Source: Aulostomus chinensis (lineage: Eukaryota > Chordata > Actinopteri > Syngnathiformes > Aulostomidae). Taken from it: 64,000 nt of DNA. Below are positions 34,561 through 46,046 of the stretch, piece by piece. Each line of letters starts with the position of its first letter. The stretch's first letter is position 1. The stretch covers positions 4,752,501 to 4,816,500 of the forward strand of contig JBBMOA010000007.1 of assembly GCA_037954235.1 (NCBI GenBank), read 5' to 3'. The notes under the pieces were generated by a model that was given only the letters and a program-made list of their open reading frames with translations, had not been told where the DNA came from and made no database searches. The translations under genes and the position numbers were made by a program.

Positions 34561-34929
34561 AAAAAGTACGAGAAAAAAGACAAGGGGAACACAGCTGAGG
34601 TTTCCTTTTATTTTCTGGCTAAAATTTGTTCATGCAACTTTGGAGCACATCTGTGAGTCTCTGCCACAGACACGGCCGCACTACATCTGCTCAGCGCCCA
34701 GGCCTGCGTTGAGATAAGACAACCATCCACTGAGTAAGTAACCATTTTTATTCTGCCTTTAAACACCAACATGTTAGGCCATGGCAGAGCATAATCACTG
34801 TCAAGGTAAATAAAATGAAAAGATAATTGAAGTTTTATTCCAGTTTAAGCGGCTAATAATTACCTTTTAGAACAGTGTTATAACAAGGCTGTAGGAAAGC
34901 TTCATATTGCAATGTTGTAATGTTTCCAG
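34561..34929. other. Unassigned DNA
   Basis: A purine-rich stretch is followed by sequence ending ATCCACTGAGTAAGTAACC, which contains a possible splice donor (GAG|GTAAGT is not exact). No gene is supported. Confidence 0.3.
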
Positions 34930-35471
34930 CAGGGTTTCCCACAGCTTAAAGGTCGTCTGAGGAACAAACGCCCGCCGCCTTAAATGACATCTTTAAAAAA
35001 ACAACAACGATATTGGTCGTGTAATTCTGTCCTGCTTTCTTCCTTTCATTCCAAACCGTGACCAGCGCCAATCGAACTTCTCAACAGAACACATAAAAAA
35101 AAACCTGTCATGTGTCAGAAAAGAATCAGTGTTTAAAATCTTTAAATACTGTAGGTCTACGTGGTTTGCCTCTGAATCGTGGGATGCATCCGAACAGCGG
35201 CATCTGGTTGAACTTCATTGCGCTGTGCCGGTATCTGACAGCTTTCGCCAACATTCAGGAAAGAAGACAGATAAAACTTTTTGGGAAAACGTTCATCTGG
35301 AAGTTGAATAGCCGACCGACCCTTCTTCTTCTATTTAATGTAATATATTTTGATAATTAGTGTTTCAATAATTGTTCAATGTAGTGCAGTTTGTTGTCAA
35401 CATCACAAACACCCCCCCCCCCCCTTTACTCCTTACCACCTTAACTAACAAAGTTTCTGCGGGAAACCCTG
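34930..35471. mobile_element. hAT-like MITE with CAGGGTTTCCC ends
   Basis: The left end CAGGGTTTCCCACAG and the right end CTGCGGGAAACCCTG are inverted repeats with one mismatch over 15 bases. CAGGG ends are common in hAT elements. The 8 bases outside each end do not match, so a target duplication is not confirmed. An internal + strand stretch (about 35150-35310) stays open for 60 codons (SESWDASEQRHLVELHCAVP) but has no recognised domain. A C-tract lies at about 35410-35424. Confidence 0.6.
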
Positions 35472-36490
35472 GTTAGCTAGCTAATATTAGTGCATTTTAG
35501 CTTTAAAAAGTAAGTTGTTAGTAAGTTCAAAGTAAATTTGAAGGCTTTGTAAATATAATTGTGTAGGAATTGAGCATTCACGGCACGCTGATTTGGGTAA
35601 CTTACCGGCTTACGTCATCTACTTCGTATCATCTTGGCCTCAGCGGAATACTGGTTGATCGTTTGGTCTTTTATACTTTTCTGGGTGTTCTGTTTTGCCT
35701 CTTGAAGCCTTGCCTGTCTGTCGTCCATCACTTTTAGTTGAAGCAAAAACCACTGACTTAGCAACAGGCATCACGCTGTCTCCATGTCATTCATTGTTGT
35801 CATGTTGCAGACAAATAACTGACATGGTACCCATTGCTAGGGGAAACACACCCGTACCGACCCAACCCGAGCCGAAGTGAGCCAGTGGAAACATGCCCTT
35901 AAACGACGACGTGTCGCCTGTATCAGGACCAGAGGCAGACAGCAGCATGCTGCAGAAACACCATGATATAAGAGGTAAAAGATTAAAAAAAAAACCTCTT
36001 CAGTTCATCCACGTCTGCACTCATCAGAAAGCTGAGTGATTTCAAATGGGACTTGGTCTGAACACACACGCATGTATTCACTCACACCACGCGCACACAC
36101 ACACACACTCACTATCACTGACTCACGCACACACTATCACTTATGCGCACACATGCATGCACACACACTATCACACGCAAAAATGTTACAAGAAAAACAA
36201 ACGTTTCATAATTGTTTTGTGTTCAGAACGCTGGTCTTCTGCAACAAGTCATGTTTATTTTTGTTGCTGATTTGTTGTAGTTTTGTTTGTGTTGCATTGG
36301 TGACATGTTTACACTTTCATAAATAACTGAGAGGGAGCTGCAAACCGTCCCCGTGTCATTTTTCATTATTATTGTTGTAGTAGTAGTAGTAGTGGTAATA
36401 GTAGAGGTGGTGATGGTGGTATTACAGTAAGTTTCCTTCATCATCATTAAATGCAGGATATATTCTGTCACCCAAAATACAGCAATCAAC
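35472..36490. other. Unassigned DNA with CA-rich and GTA-rich patches
   Basis: CA-rich simple sequence lies at 36061-36180 and a GTA/GTG triplet patch at 36375-36420. The part 35830-35890 (ACCCGAGCCGAAGTGAGCCAGTGGAAACA) looks like a DNA-transposon end, unpaired. No gene. Confidence 0.35.
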
Positions 36491-36630
36491 TGTGAAAATA
36501 CAGTACTTTACTGGAGAAACTACCAATAAAAAACTGTAAATTTACAGTGATAAACTAAAAATACAGTACTTTGCTGGCAAAGTTGCTACCAGTAAAGTAC
36601 TGTAAACTTACAGCAATAAACTGTTTATTT
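36491..36630. mobile_element. MITE-like repeat (TACTGTAA family), copy B, left part
   Basis: It contains ACAGTACTTTACTGGAGAA, its variant ACAGTACTTTGCTGGCAAAG and inverse forms. The element is split by the L2 insertion and resumes at 37330 (TTTACAGTACTTTACTGGCG, to about 37400). Confidence 0.5.
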
Positions 36631-37329
36631 CTACAATTCTACAATTCTACAATTCCATTTAGCAGACGCTTTTGTCCAAAGCGACGTACAACACAAGCAA
36701 GAATTTAGACTTAATCAAGGAAAAGCCCATAGGAAGCGCAAAAGTGCTTCAGTTGTGATTTGGTCACAGGTACTGCCATCTAGTGGCAGAAGAAGTGTCG
36801 CCCCCCCCCTTTTTTTAATTTTTATATAACAGACATACAACATCACACAACACAGTTAGTGCTACATAAAATAGTGCTACATAAAATAGTGCTACATAAA
36901 ATAGTGCTACCTAATCACTAAGTGCTGGGTCTTGGACCCTCTGACTGATTCTACCCCACAGGACAAAGAGGAGAAGAGTCAGGTTCAGTGCCTCGGTGCT
37001 CTCTGAACAGTTGAGTCTTCAATTGTCTCTTAAAAAGGGACTCAGCAGAACGCACAGAGTTCGGTAGTTCGTTCCACCATTTGGGAACAACAGAAGAGAA
37101 GAGTCTGGCTAGAGATTTGGAGCAGCGCTGGGCTGGAAGCACCAGGCGTCTTTCGCATGCAGAGCGTAGTGGGCGAGAAGGAGAGTAGACCTGGATCAGG
37201 GATTCCAGGTAGGCTGGAGCCGTTCTTGTGATTGTTTTGTAAGCCAAGAGAAGTGCCTTGAATTTGATCCTGGCTGCCACTGGAAGCCAGTGAAGAGAAA
37301 CCAGCAGCGGGGTGACATGTGCCCTTTTT
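36631..37329 (-). mobile_element. L2-clade LINE, 5'-truncated copy 1
   Basis: The minus strand encodes the C-terminus of an L2-type ORF2 (HVTPLLVSLHWLPVAARIKF, YLESLIQVYSPSRPLRSA, RLFSSVVPKWWNELPNSVRS), then a 3' UTR ending in the typical L2 tail GACAAAAGCGTCTGCTAAAT and (AATTGTAG)n. TTATTT flanks both sides (36625-36630 and 37330-37335) as target duplication. There is a frameshift by one lost codon (FKRQ for FTFKRQ). The 3' UTR holds three tandem copies of AGTGCTACATAAAAT (about 36860-36911). Confidence 0.88.
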
Positions 37330-37335
37330 GGCTGG

Positions 37336-38780
37336 TTGGTTATTTACAGTACTTTACTGGCGAAGTTACTGTCAGTAAAATATGAAAACTTTTACAGTTC
37401 AGTCAAAGGTGGGAGATACATGGTAGTGACTATAAACCAAATTTACATGTGTAAATGCATCATAAATGGATTTAAAGGAAGTAATGCATGGAAGCAGTCT
37501 CTACCCTACTAAAATGTCAGAGGACAAGAAGAAGACTGTGTCATGACTCTGATGAGCAGCACACATCTGGGGAATCCAGCAGTGCAGTGCCTACACTCAC
37601 ATTTGGTTATTTCAGGTTAATTCATGCATGCAATGCTGTTCTACAACATATAAAGTTGCATGCTTTGTGGAATTATCATTGCAAAGTAATCAGAAAAATA
37701 GACATCTAAAAATAATACCACACTATGAGAGGATGCTACATTGAAATTTTTTAAGTGCATTAACTTTTTGAAAAAAGTGAAGTTTATCTGGAACTAACTG
37801 ACTCTCATCACGTATTCCTCTGCACAGCCAAGCAGGGCACTGAACCACTCAACCACTCCAGCTCCCTCAGTGAGCCGGAGGGATTCCTCTGAGGCGGGGT
37901 TTTGGGCCGCACGGAGGAATGTGTGAAGTGAGTCGGTTAGTTTCAGATGAACTTGGTTTTTCCATATGGTGAATGCACTATTTTTTGTTGCTTCAGAGGG
38001 AGAGGACAGAGCTATGTACTGCATCTGTACTTAGTGACCATATGTCACTCATAAAGCCCCACTTCAACAAAACTGGACTATCCCTTTAGGAGTTGTATGA
38101 TGCTGTCCCCACTAATGCAAATTTTGAGTGTTATTGAAGTCCAGTAGTCAAATTTTCCCAGATACTTGCGAATGATTGGTTATTTTTTGCATATTGATCA
38201 TTTTTTATACTCTAACCTTTCCTTTAAAGATCTTGTTTTAGACTGAGTTATCTTTTTGATTTTGTTGTGGTAAAGGTGTCCAAACTCGGGGAGCTGGGCG
38301 TTGAAACGGCCATATTATCCGTCGACTCCCGAAATCCTGTGCCAACAGTCCTCCAGGTTTCAAGTAACCTGGCTGCAGCCATTCTCTTCCAGTTCTTTTA
38401 GCAGGCAGGCAGCATTTGAAAGGCTTAAAGAAAATACATTTTTATGGAAAAAGGTCAACATAATAACATTCTTTATGTGCAAGCTTTAGATTGACTCAGA
38501 AAGCGACATGGATGTTCATGCTTACAGGATAAGCCAAAAACGCTTAATAAGTTTCATCCAATTTGGAGTTCAATGCATATTTGAACACGGCCTCAACAGA
38601 TAGCAAATAACTTTTAGGGTACATGTGTGAAAATGAAAAAAAAGATAGATTCATGCTGCATTGACATTGCATTTCTGTAATTCTCCTAATGAATGAGGAA
38701 GGTATACAACATCAATGAATACATTTACCTGCTCAGAAGTATGCTGCTTTTCCTCAATAAAAGCATCAACAATATCCTGG
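37336..38780. other. Unassigned DNA
   Basis: The first 65 bases complete the interrupted MITE. The rest holds no supported gene; the minus-strand stretch 38024-37794 (76 codons) has no motif. Confidence 0.35.
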
Positions 38781-38816
38781 GGAGATTTGTTTACAGTTCA
38801 CTTAAAAGTCTGTCTG
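38781..38816. repeat. 36-bp direct repeat, copy 1
   Basis: GGAGATTTGTTTACAGTTCA and the following 16 bases are identical to 40113-40148, on the same strand, 1332 bases apart. The two copies bracket most of the hAT pseudogene. Confidence 0.9.
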
Positions 38817-39131
38817 GCGGCTGGAGCGCTTTTTGGAGGAACAACCAGCTATCTCTGCCACTCTACTTTCACAAGACGTGCACAGGAATGAAAAGGATCG
38901 GTGCAACTTAACAGAGGAGGATGTAACAATTGCCGAAGATTGGTGGGAGTCTTGAAACCACTTAAAGACGCGACAATGGCAATGTCAGAGGACAAGCAAC
39001 CAGCTCTGTCCGTCATCGCCCCACTTCTCGCCCTGCTGCAGCAGGCCTTGACCCCCAGCCTCGAAGACTCCAGCGTGGTGAGGGACTTGACGGCTGCTGT
39101 CAAGAATAACTTGAGGACAAGGTATGCTAAG

Positions 39132-39134
<3 letters not shown>

Positions 39135-39182
<48 letters not shown>
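39135..39182. repeat. (TG)n microsatellite in hAT intron
   Basis: About 23 TG units, located inside the predicted intron of the hAT pseudogene. Confidence 0.95.
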
Positions 39183-39183
<1 letters not shown>

Positions 39184-40112
39184 AAAAGTCAGTGGCAGGC
39201 AAAATCAAACATTACAAAAGCAAAGGTTTTTTTTATGTGCATTATCTTCTCATTTTATTGTGTGTATGTGTTTGTATGTGTGAGATTGTATATTTGTATG
39301 CATGGCATGTTTAGCCTCATACTGTGATAACAAAAATAATTTGTGGAATGTCTTTAAGATATGAAGGGCAGAAGGACACATTTTATGCAGCATCAGCGCT
39401 GGATCCTCACTTTAAGGCCCTACCATCCCTGTCAAAGAGCGGGATGACACCTTCTCCAGACTGCAGACTGAGGCTGCCACTGCTGCACGTGATGTGTTTT
39501 TTTAAGAACTGTTCAATTTAATAAAAATCTTTTCATTGAAAAGTTAATACATGATTTTCAATTTATTTATTTATGTATTTTTCTGTCTTATTCAACAGCA
39601 AAATACTGCTGATGATGCTGAAGCAGCTGAGGAGATGGTGGAGGCGACTTTGCCCAAGAAGTCCTGCACCTTGGAGTCTCTCTTTGGGGCAGTCTACTTC
39701 CCAAAGTAGTAGTAAAGGAAAGTGGACAGAACTCCAGCAACGAGGGATGAAGATGAAGTCAGAAGATACAGGGCGGAAAAAACCTGCTGGGCTGAATGGA
39801 ATCCTCTGACCTGGTGGAGGTCAAAGGAAAGGGAGTAGCCACTGTTAGCTGGCCTGGCAAAGCAATACGTTAGTGTCCCAAGGACCAGCATTGCGTCGGA
39901 GAGGGTGTTCTGCGGGTGACATTGTCACTGCAAAAGAGCTGCCTAACCCCAGATCGTGTCAATGAGCTCCCTTTCCTAAACAAGAATCTCACAATTACCA
40001 AGTCAGAGCAACGTCACAGTAACAGGACTCGACTTTAGGCAGTTTTAATTTACTTTCAGTTTTGGTACCGTTATTATTTTTGCACTTTAAGAAACAATGC
40101 CTCAGTGCAGTT

Positions 40113-40148
40113 GGAGATTTGTTTACAGTTCACTTAAAAGTCTGTCTG
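40113..40148. repeat. 36-bp direct repeat, copy 2
   Basis: Identical to 38781-38816; see that entry. The flanks differ on both sides. Confidence 0.9.
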
Positions 40149-40760
40149 TGCTCTGATAAGATTGTCTGAAGTCTTGACTCCCTGGGGGTTCTACAGTTTA
40201 AGAAATGGAAGGGACAGCTAACCCTTTCAGTTACAGTTGAAGTTCAGACTGTCCATTTTACAAGTTTGCACTTGAAACCTGTTGCTTATGTTGAAGACAG
40301 GAAAATAAAGGACATTTTTATTTTGTAACACAGTTGAGCCATTTTCATTATTTAAGAGCATTGAATTGAATCAAATCGTGATTAATCAATTCAGAACCTT
40401 ATGAATCAAAATCAAATCCATTCAGGGAATTGGCCACGATACCCAGCCCTAGTGAACACTGAATTGCTGCAAACAAAGCTTTCAGTGATGCACCACACTA
40501 AAGCTGTAGGCAACACACCAGTTCTGGCAGTATCATGGAGATTGCAGTTTGAGGCTGCTTCACTGTTGCTGGCAAAAGGCCACAAACGTGACGCGTACAA
40601 GTGACGCGACCTCCATTTCACTGTGGCAGAACTGAATCCAGACATCATGACGCCTTCCTAAAATTTAGAAAAGCACATAAATGTTGTGCTTTTTTTACAA
40701 ATCAACTTTCAGTTTTGTGCATGGTGGATATGACTGTTTCTGATTTGCTGCATTGCTTAC

Positions 40761-41570
40761 CTTGCTGAACAAACACATTTATTTGATGTGCATAGGATGT
40801 TTCACACTGGTGGCCATCCTTTCTTGTCCAACGCCACTGAAAGCCCTTTGGCACTTTCTGGTGAAATTCATCGTCCTTAGATATGACATCACATTTTACA
40901 TTTTTGGGCCAAGGAACTAAAAACAAGAATACTTGTTAACTAGAGAGCGATTCTACATAGGAAGAATACATAGACGACCAAATTGGCATTCACTTTCATA
41001 ATGTAAACATTATAAACAACTCTATTTTGCACCACGCTAGTTGATTTTTAAAGGGAAAATACACTCAAACTAAATTCTTTAGATTAGAAAACTGCAAAAT
41101 TGAAGGGAGAAGTATTAAGTACATACACACCTCCCACTTTTCAAGCCCATGCACCACTGCAGAACTTCGATGCACAGTCTTGACACAGCCTTCACAGGAG
41201 TAGCTTTCACTGCCACAGTCACCACATCGCCAGATGACTGTATTACAGGTGAGGGAAACTCCACATGCTGAGTAAACTGCATGTTCTGGAGGACAGAATT
41301 GCCCCAATCTCATACCGAGGAGTATCTTCCTTGTTCTACTCCAAGCTTCCACCATACTCTGCTTCTTGCTGGTGCTGGTAGCCCCTTCATTGTCCTCAGT
41401 TGCAAATTGCAAGTTGCAAACTGCTGATGGTGGAGCTGCAAAGTTTGCGTGGGTGGGTTTGCGGGCACAGGGGTTCTCTCCCACAAATATCTCCTGGACA
41501 CTGTTGCCCTTCTTCTCAATGGGATGGCTGTAAATGTAACGTATGGTCTCACTTTCTTTGTTCTTACCAT
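40761..41570 (-). pseudogene. KDZ/Zisupton-like transposase, two N-terminal exons
   Basis: Exon 1 (41570-41131) begins MVRTKKVRPYVTF and, after a frame change near 41440, encodes a cysteine-rich zinc-binding region: CSACGVSLTCN, VIWRCGDCGSESYSCEGCVK, then VHGLEKWE. A GTGTGT donor follows at 41130. A TTTTTAG acceptor precedes exon 2 (40916-40761), which reads VPWPKNVKCDVISKDD and VPKGFQWRWTRKDGHQCETS and ends at a GTAAGC donor. Cysteine pairs of this type before the catalytic KDZ domain are known in the Zisupton superfamily, which is abundant in fish. The catalytic exon is not present in the following sequence. One frameshift and the missing core make it a remnant. Confidence 0.5.
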
Positions 41571-42547
41571 GTTCTTCAATTCAAATACAAAAAAGCAAAG
41601 GATTAATATGAACACATTACAATATAACACAGGAACATTATGTAAAAATAAATTGCTTACATTGTACTAAAAGAACCTATTGGCACATAGCCTACTGATA
41701 AATGGGAGGGGGGCATTGTATGATAGATCAGATCATATTGGTTTAAGCTAGCTTGTGTTGGTCCTGGAAACATCTGTTTAAAGTGTTTAATATATGGGCC
41801 TTGTAGATAAATTTATTCATATATTTGCTTTAACTGTAGATTAATCCATACATATATATTTGCTTAAACTGTAGTTAAATTGATACATATATTTACTTAA
41901 ACTAGAGTGCAAGAAACACAAGTCAGTGAAGCACAGACCAGACTGTATCAGAGAGGACACAGGTGAAAAGGTCACAACAGGGAATAGCAGGAGTGTAGCT
42001 CATGGCTAGCATCACTCCCTCAAGCTGATCAGGTCAGAACAGAGTCCACAGAATTTCTACGGCGGCATGAAGTAGTGGGAGACAGACGTAGATAAGAGCA
42101 AGGTCATGAATCAGGAAAAGAGAGGTTTTTGTCTTCACAGATGCAACAAGAAGTCTACAATGGGAACAGATGGTGCTGGCACGCGGTCAGACAGAAGAAT
42201 CTGCAAAATAACACGAAGATCAAAAATACACACTTGCATGCATAAGCGATCACATAAGCACCTCCTTGTAACACATGAACCTGGAGAAGATAGTTAGATT
42301 GTTGGACTTCTTGCCCCAACGTCAGGGACGACGCATCTGCGTATGCTGACTCCAGGATAGGGAGACGATCTCCAGAGCTCTGGATTCTTTCCTGTTAATC
42401 TGAATAAATTCTTTTGAACCAACTAGAAGGTGTCCTCCCAAGATTTTGAACAGTGCAATATAGACTCTGTGGGTCCTTCTGATTGATTAATGATGACTTG
42501 TTGAAAAATTCCTCCAGCCTCAACTCTGAAATGAAGTATATACACTT

Positions 42548-42548
<1 letters not shown>
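41571..42548. other. Unassigned DNA with short tandem repeat
   Basis: About 41810-41910 carries three imperfect copies of a ~40-bp unit (CATATATTTGCTTTAACTGTAG type). No gene is supported elsewhere. Confidence 0.45.

Positions 42549-42581
<33 letters not shown>
42549..42581. repeat. (CA)n microsatellite
   Basis: About 16 uninterrupted CA units. Confidence 0.95.
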
Positions 42582-42582
<1 letters not shown>

Positions 42583-44212
42583 GTCGTTGGCTTCCATTAC
42601 ACACTGGTCTGGTACATCCGCATACACGTAGGCCTACACATTCAAGGGAATGCGAACTGAATGTCATCAGTGAATGATCAGTATGCCTTTTTCTCGTTGT
42701 GATTGTTATTTTATCTCATTACATCAAAAACACCAATTACATCCCTGCCGCAACGCACCTTACGCGGGAGATTCTTCTTCTTCCTTTTCTCGTTTGCAGC
42801 ACCAGGTTTAGTTTACAAGAACAGTACCGCCACCTCCTGTACCGGAGTGCAAGGATTTACTATCTTTCCTTGTCTTCCCGGTACTTGCTCCGTAACAGGT
42901 TGTCTAGCAACCGCAGTAAACTATGACTATCGTTAGAGAAGAAACATGAAATCATAAACATGAAATTTTTTTTTTCATATTTTAACAGCTCTGGATTCAG
43001 AAGGATTGTCACACACACCACATTTATTCATTATTCATCAAGGCTATTAACATGTTGCACAGCATTAAAAAGAAAAAAATGCTGGGTAAAAAACACGAGC
43101 TCCATAACAAGTTTACTGGGCCCACTGGGCATGACTAACTTTGGGTCGAGCCAATGAAAGGTGATCACAGCCTCTCACAGCTACTAGTAGGTAGAGTAGG
43201 GCCCTTCTAGACCGTGTCTGTGGGATTACAGTATCAGGATTAAGTTTATTCAATGGCATGAAGTTTCCTGTTTGTTTGCGTTGATGATTACACTTATTGC
43301 TTGCTAGAGGATTTAGCAGCTAGCCAAAATTTCAAAGTGCAGAAGATCCTCTATCACCATTTTGTATTAGGCTAACTGCACCGGAATGAGTGTGTGATGT
43401 AGGGCTGTCACGATACTCCATAAGTAACGAAAATGTGTTGAAAATGACGTTTGATACAGTGAGTCAAAATTAAAAGCCATATTTCAATCCGCGCATGCAC
43501 ACGGCCTCTCGTATGTCTGAGCGACGGAGCGGGAAAAGTGGAAGCCCAGGAGGCTTTGTCACTGAGTTCATGCGTCACACCTGATGCACGAAGCCACAGC
43601 GTGAAAACCCTGCGCATAAAAACAAAACAAACAAAAAAACACCCGTCTCTCCAAACATTGGGGTGGAACGGAGGTACTGTGAGGTCCACGACTTCAGTGC
43701 ACGCACGCACACACAGAATTCAAGAACTTCTTACATGTTCAATTCAATATTTATTTTATTTATTTTTGTAGAAGAAATTAGGGCACAAAACATATCCCTA
43801 TGATTACTTTTGTTATCCTCATTCTCTTTAATGTTATTTGTTTGAATTTTTTTTTTTTTTTAGAAGCAAGCATATGTTTTTCTCTACGACTCACACAATA
43901 GCCTAAATTCTGTGCATATCAAATCAAATGGTTATTTTAATGTTTCTCTGATTTTACCTAAAAATGCATTGGGCTCTTTTCTGCCCTGGTGGTAGGAAGT
44001 ACGTGCCGGTTCATCACACATCACAAATGATCAGTTAATTTTTCACACCTCAGACACCAGAAGAGGTGTGAACTGGTCAAAGGAGCAGTCTTTTTTTTTT
44101 TTTCTTTTTTGTGTCACAGTTTGTTTTATTTAGTTTTATGTAGTTTATTGTTTTTTGGACAATAACAGTCAAATCTGTTTGGCTCGCAATGATGTTTTTT
44201 TTTTTTTTGTCA
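42582..44212. other. Unassigned DNA
   Basis: No gene is supported. At 43401-43415 TAGGGCTGTCACGAT looks like a hAT end, but no partner is seen. T-tracts occur at 43851-43860, 44090-44103 and 44197-44208. Confidence 0.4.
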
Positions 44213-45340
44213 GATCTGTGGACATCAATCTAGCAACTCAGTGGCCTATGTGAGACATATGAAAATTCACGGCTATATACCTAATATGGTTCTGAACTGT
44301 TGCATGCCTAATTGCAAAAGTATCGTTCAAAAATGAACAGGTCTGAAAGCACATCTATAGAGAAATCCTAAGGAGTGTGTGATTGAGCCAAGATTGAGCA
44401 TGTCAGTGGACCTGGTGCGCCACGTTGACTTCTGCACTGCCAAATGTGATTCCTTGACAGAGTTCTGTTCTCTTCTTAAAGGGCACATCAAAGACGGACA
44501 GACAGTTAATGTGATAAGGTATTTACTGTGGCATCTACAGTTCCTTCTCGTTTGTCTAGAAACCACAACACAGCTGAGAGGCAATGATAGGGTCAATTAT
44601 TGCTCCAGCTGGTGTAAGTGGAACGAGTGCCACTCGTGATGATTGTGATTATCCCCGTGACATGCAGCTGGATGCTGCTGCTGATTCTGAGCATTTGGAG
44701 GTTAGCCCTGAAAATATTGATGATGCATTGTTCTTGAAGAATCTCACTCTCTTTTATCTTGAGCTACAAGCAAAGCTGCTGATTCCGTCGTCCACTATTC
44801 AGACAATCATCGAAGATTTGCAGTCAATACGTGACATCAGCCAGTCACAATTACTTTTTAAGCTGAATGAAAAGTTGCATGTGCTTGGGATTCCAGATGT
44901 TGCCATTAGGACACTTATTGATGATGTGAAAGTAGAAGATCTTTTCACAATGGACTCACAATACCCACACACTGAAAACAGATCAACGGAGGAAGACTAT
45001 TTTTCAAGAAACACTTTCATCATGTTCAGCCAGTGCTTATATGTCCGGGTCAAAGTGAAGCAGGCAATGACTGCTTCCCTCAATATGTCTCCACAAAAGA
45101 AATGCTTGAAGCTCTTTTTCAGTACAAGTCTGTAAGAGAGCAATACAATGAAGTCCACACCCGTATGCAAACTAAGGATGTTGTTCAAGATGTGTAGGAT
45201 GGGGAAAATATGACTGAGAGCTCACACAAAACAGAGGGGTCTTTCCACTTGATCCTTCATTGGGATGCTTTCAAAGTGGTAAACCCACTTGGGTCAGGAA
45301 AAAAGAAACACAAAGTACTTGCAGTATATCTCACACTCAC
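44213..45340 (+). pseudogene. Zinc-finger transposase-like gene, 5' half
   Basis: After a TTTTTGTCAG acceptor, an exon reads ICGHQSSNSVAYVRHMKIHG, then CCMPNCKSIVQ, a pair of C2H2-like fingers, with stops at about 44331 and 44358. A second part (44584-45130) is open for 180 codons: NLTLFYLELQAKLLIPSSTI, TIIEDLQSIRDISQSQLLFK, KLHVLGIPDVAIRTLIDDVK. After a frameshift comes DAFKVVNPLGSGKKKHKVLA (about 45270-45330). I recognise this as the N-terminal half of a large, repeated, uncharacterised fish family with transposase features. It may be EnSpm/CACTA (Tnp2)-related, but that link is uncertain. Stops and the LINE insertion at 45341 inactivate it. Confidence 0.62.
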
Positions 45341-46046
45341 CCCAAGAACAAACTGGACTGGTCCAGTAACACTGATGTCCTGTACAAGAGGGGCCAGAGT
45401 CAACTCCACCTGATGAGGAGACTGAGGTCCTTCGGGGTCTGCAGGACTCTGCTGAAAACTTTTTATGACTCTGTTGTTGCACCCGCCATCTTCTATGCAG
45501 TAGCCTGCTGGGGGGGCTGATGCAGAGACAGGAACAGGATCGATAAACTGGTGCGGAGGTCAAGCTCCGTTCTGGGATGTCCCCTAGAGTCTGTGGTTGT
45601 GGTGGGCGAGAGGAGGATATTAGCAAAGCTGACATCCATCATGGACAACCCCATCACCCTCTCCATGAGACTGTGGGTGCGCTGAGCAGCTCCTTCAGTC
45701 AGAGACTGAAACATCCTCACTGCAGGAAGGAGCGCTTTGGCAGGTCATTCATCCCAACAGCAGTGAGACTCTTTAGCTCTTCATGAAGCTGAGAGTCACT
45801 CGGACACTTTACCTCCTCCGTCGCACCCCCCCCCCCCCACGCACATATTTATAGGACATATACACACACATCTACAGCTGATGCACGCATATTTATTTAT
45901 ATATATTATTTATCTAAATACCCCCAACCCTCCACCCATACTTGCAACGGTGTATATTTTGGTGTCTTGTATATATGTAACTTTGTTTATAATGTTCTTC
46001 TTCTTGTTTCTTGATATATTTTAATTGCTATTTCTATCTATCTACT
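45341..46046 (+). mobile_element. LINE 3' fragment inserted in the transposase-like gene
   Basis: The + strand encodes the C-terminal part of a non-LTR ORF2: NKLDWSSNTDVLYKRGQSQL, HLMRRLRSFGVCRTLLKTFY, PAIFYAVACWGG, then in another frame RIDKLVRRSSSVLGCPLESV and LAKLTSIMDNP. This is the end of the RT-containing protein of a Rex1/CR1-like fish LINE (clade tentative). The 3' UTR contains a C-tract (45826-45838) and AT-rich tail sequence. The host gene reading stops just before 45341 and resumes at about 46047, so this is a 5'-truncated insertion. Confidence 0.72.

Larger units (their letters stand above)
38880..40455 (+). pseudogene. Spliced hAT (ZBED/Ac-like) transposase pseudogene
   Basis: hAT transposases cut and paste the element through an RNase H-like core and dimerise through a C-terminal domain. 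Exon 1 (to 39121) encodes a helical part (SVIAPLLALLQQALTPSLED, RDLTAAVKNNLRTR). A GTATGC donor at 39122 and an AG at 39357-39358 join in frame to exon 2 (RYEGQKDTFYAASALDPHFK, the ALDPRFK-type motif near the last catalytic residue). Exon 3 from 39599 reads AEEMVEATLPKKSCTLESLF and then breaks. Later frames give EVRRYRAEKTCWAE and SCLTPDRVNELPFLNKNLTI, the hAT dimerisation end. Stops and frameshifts inactivate it. Near 40443-40451 CCAGCCCTA resembles a hAT terminus. Confidence 0.78.
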
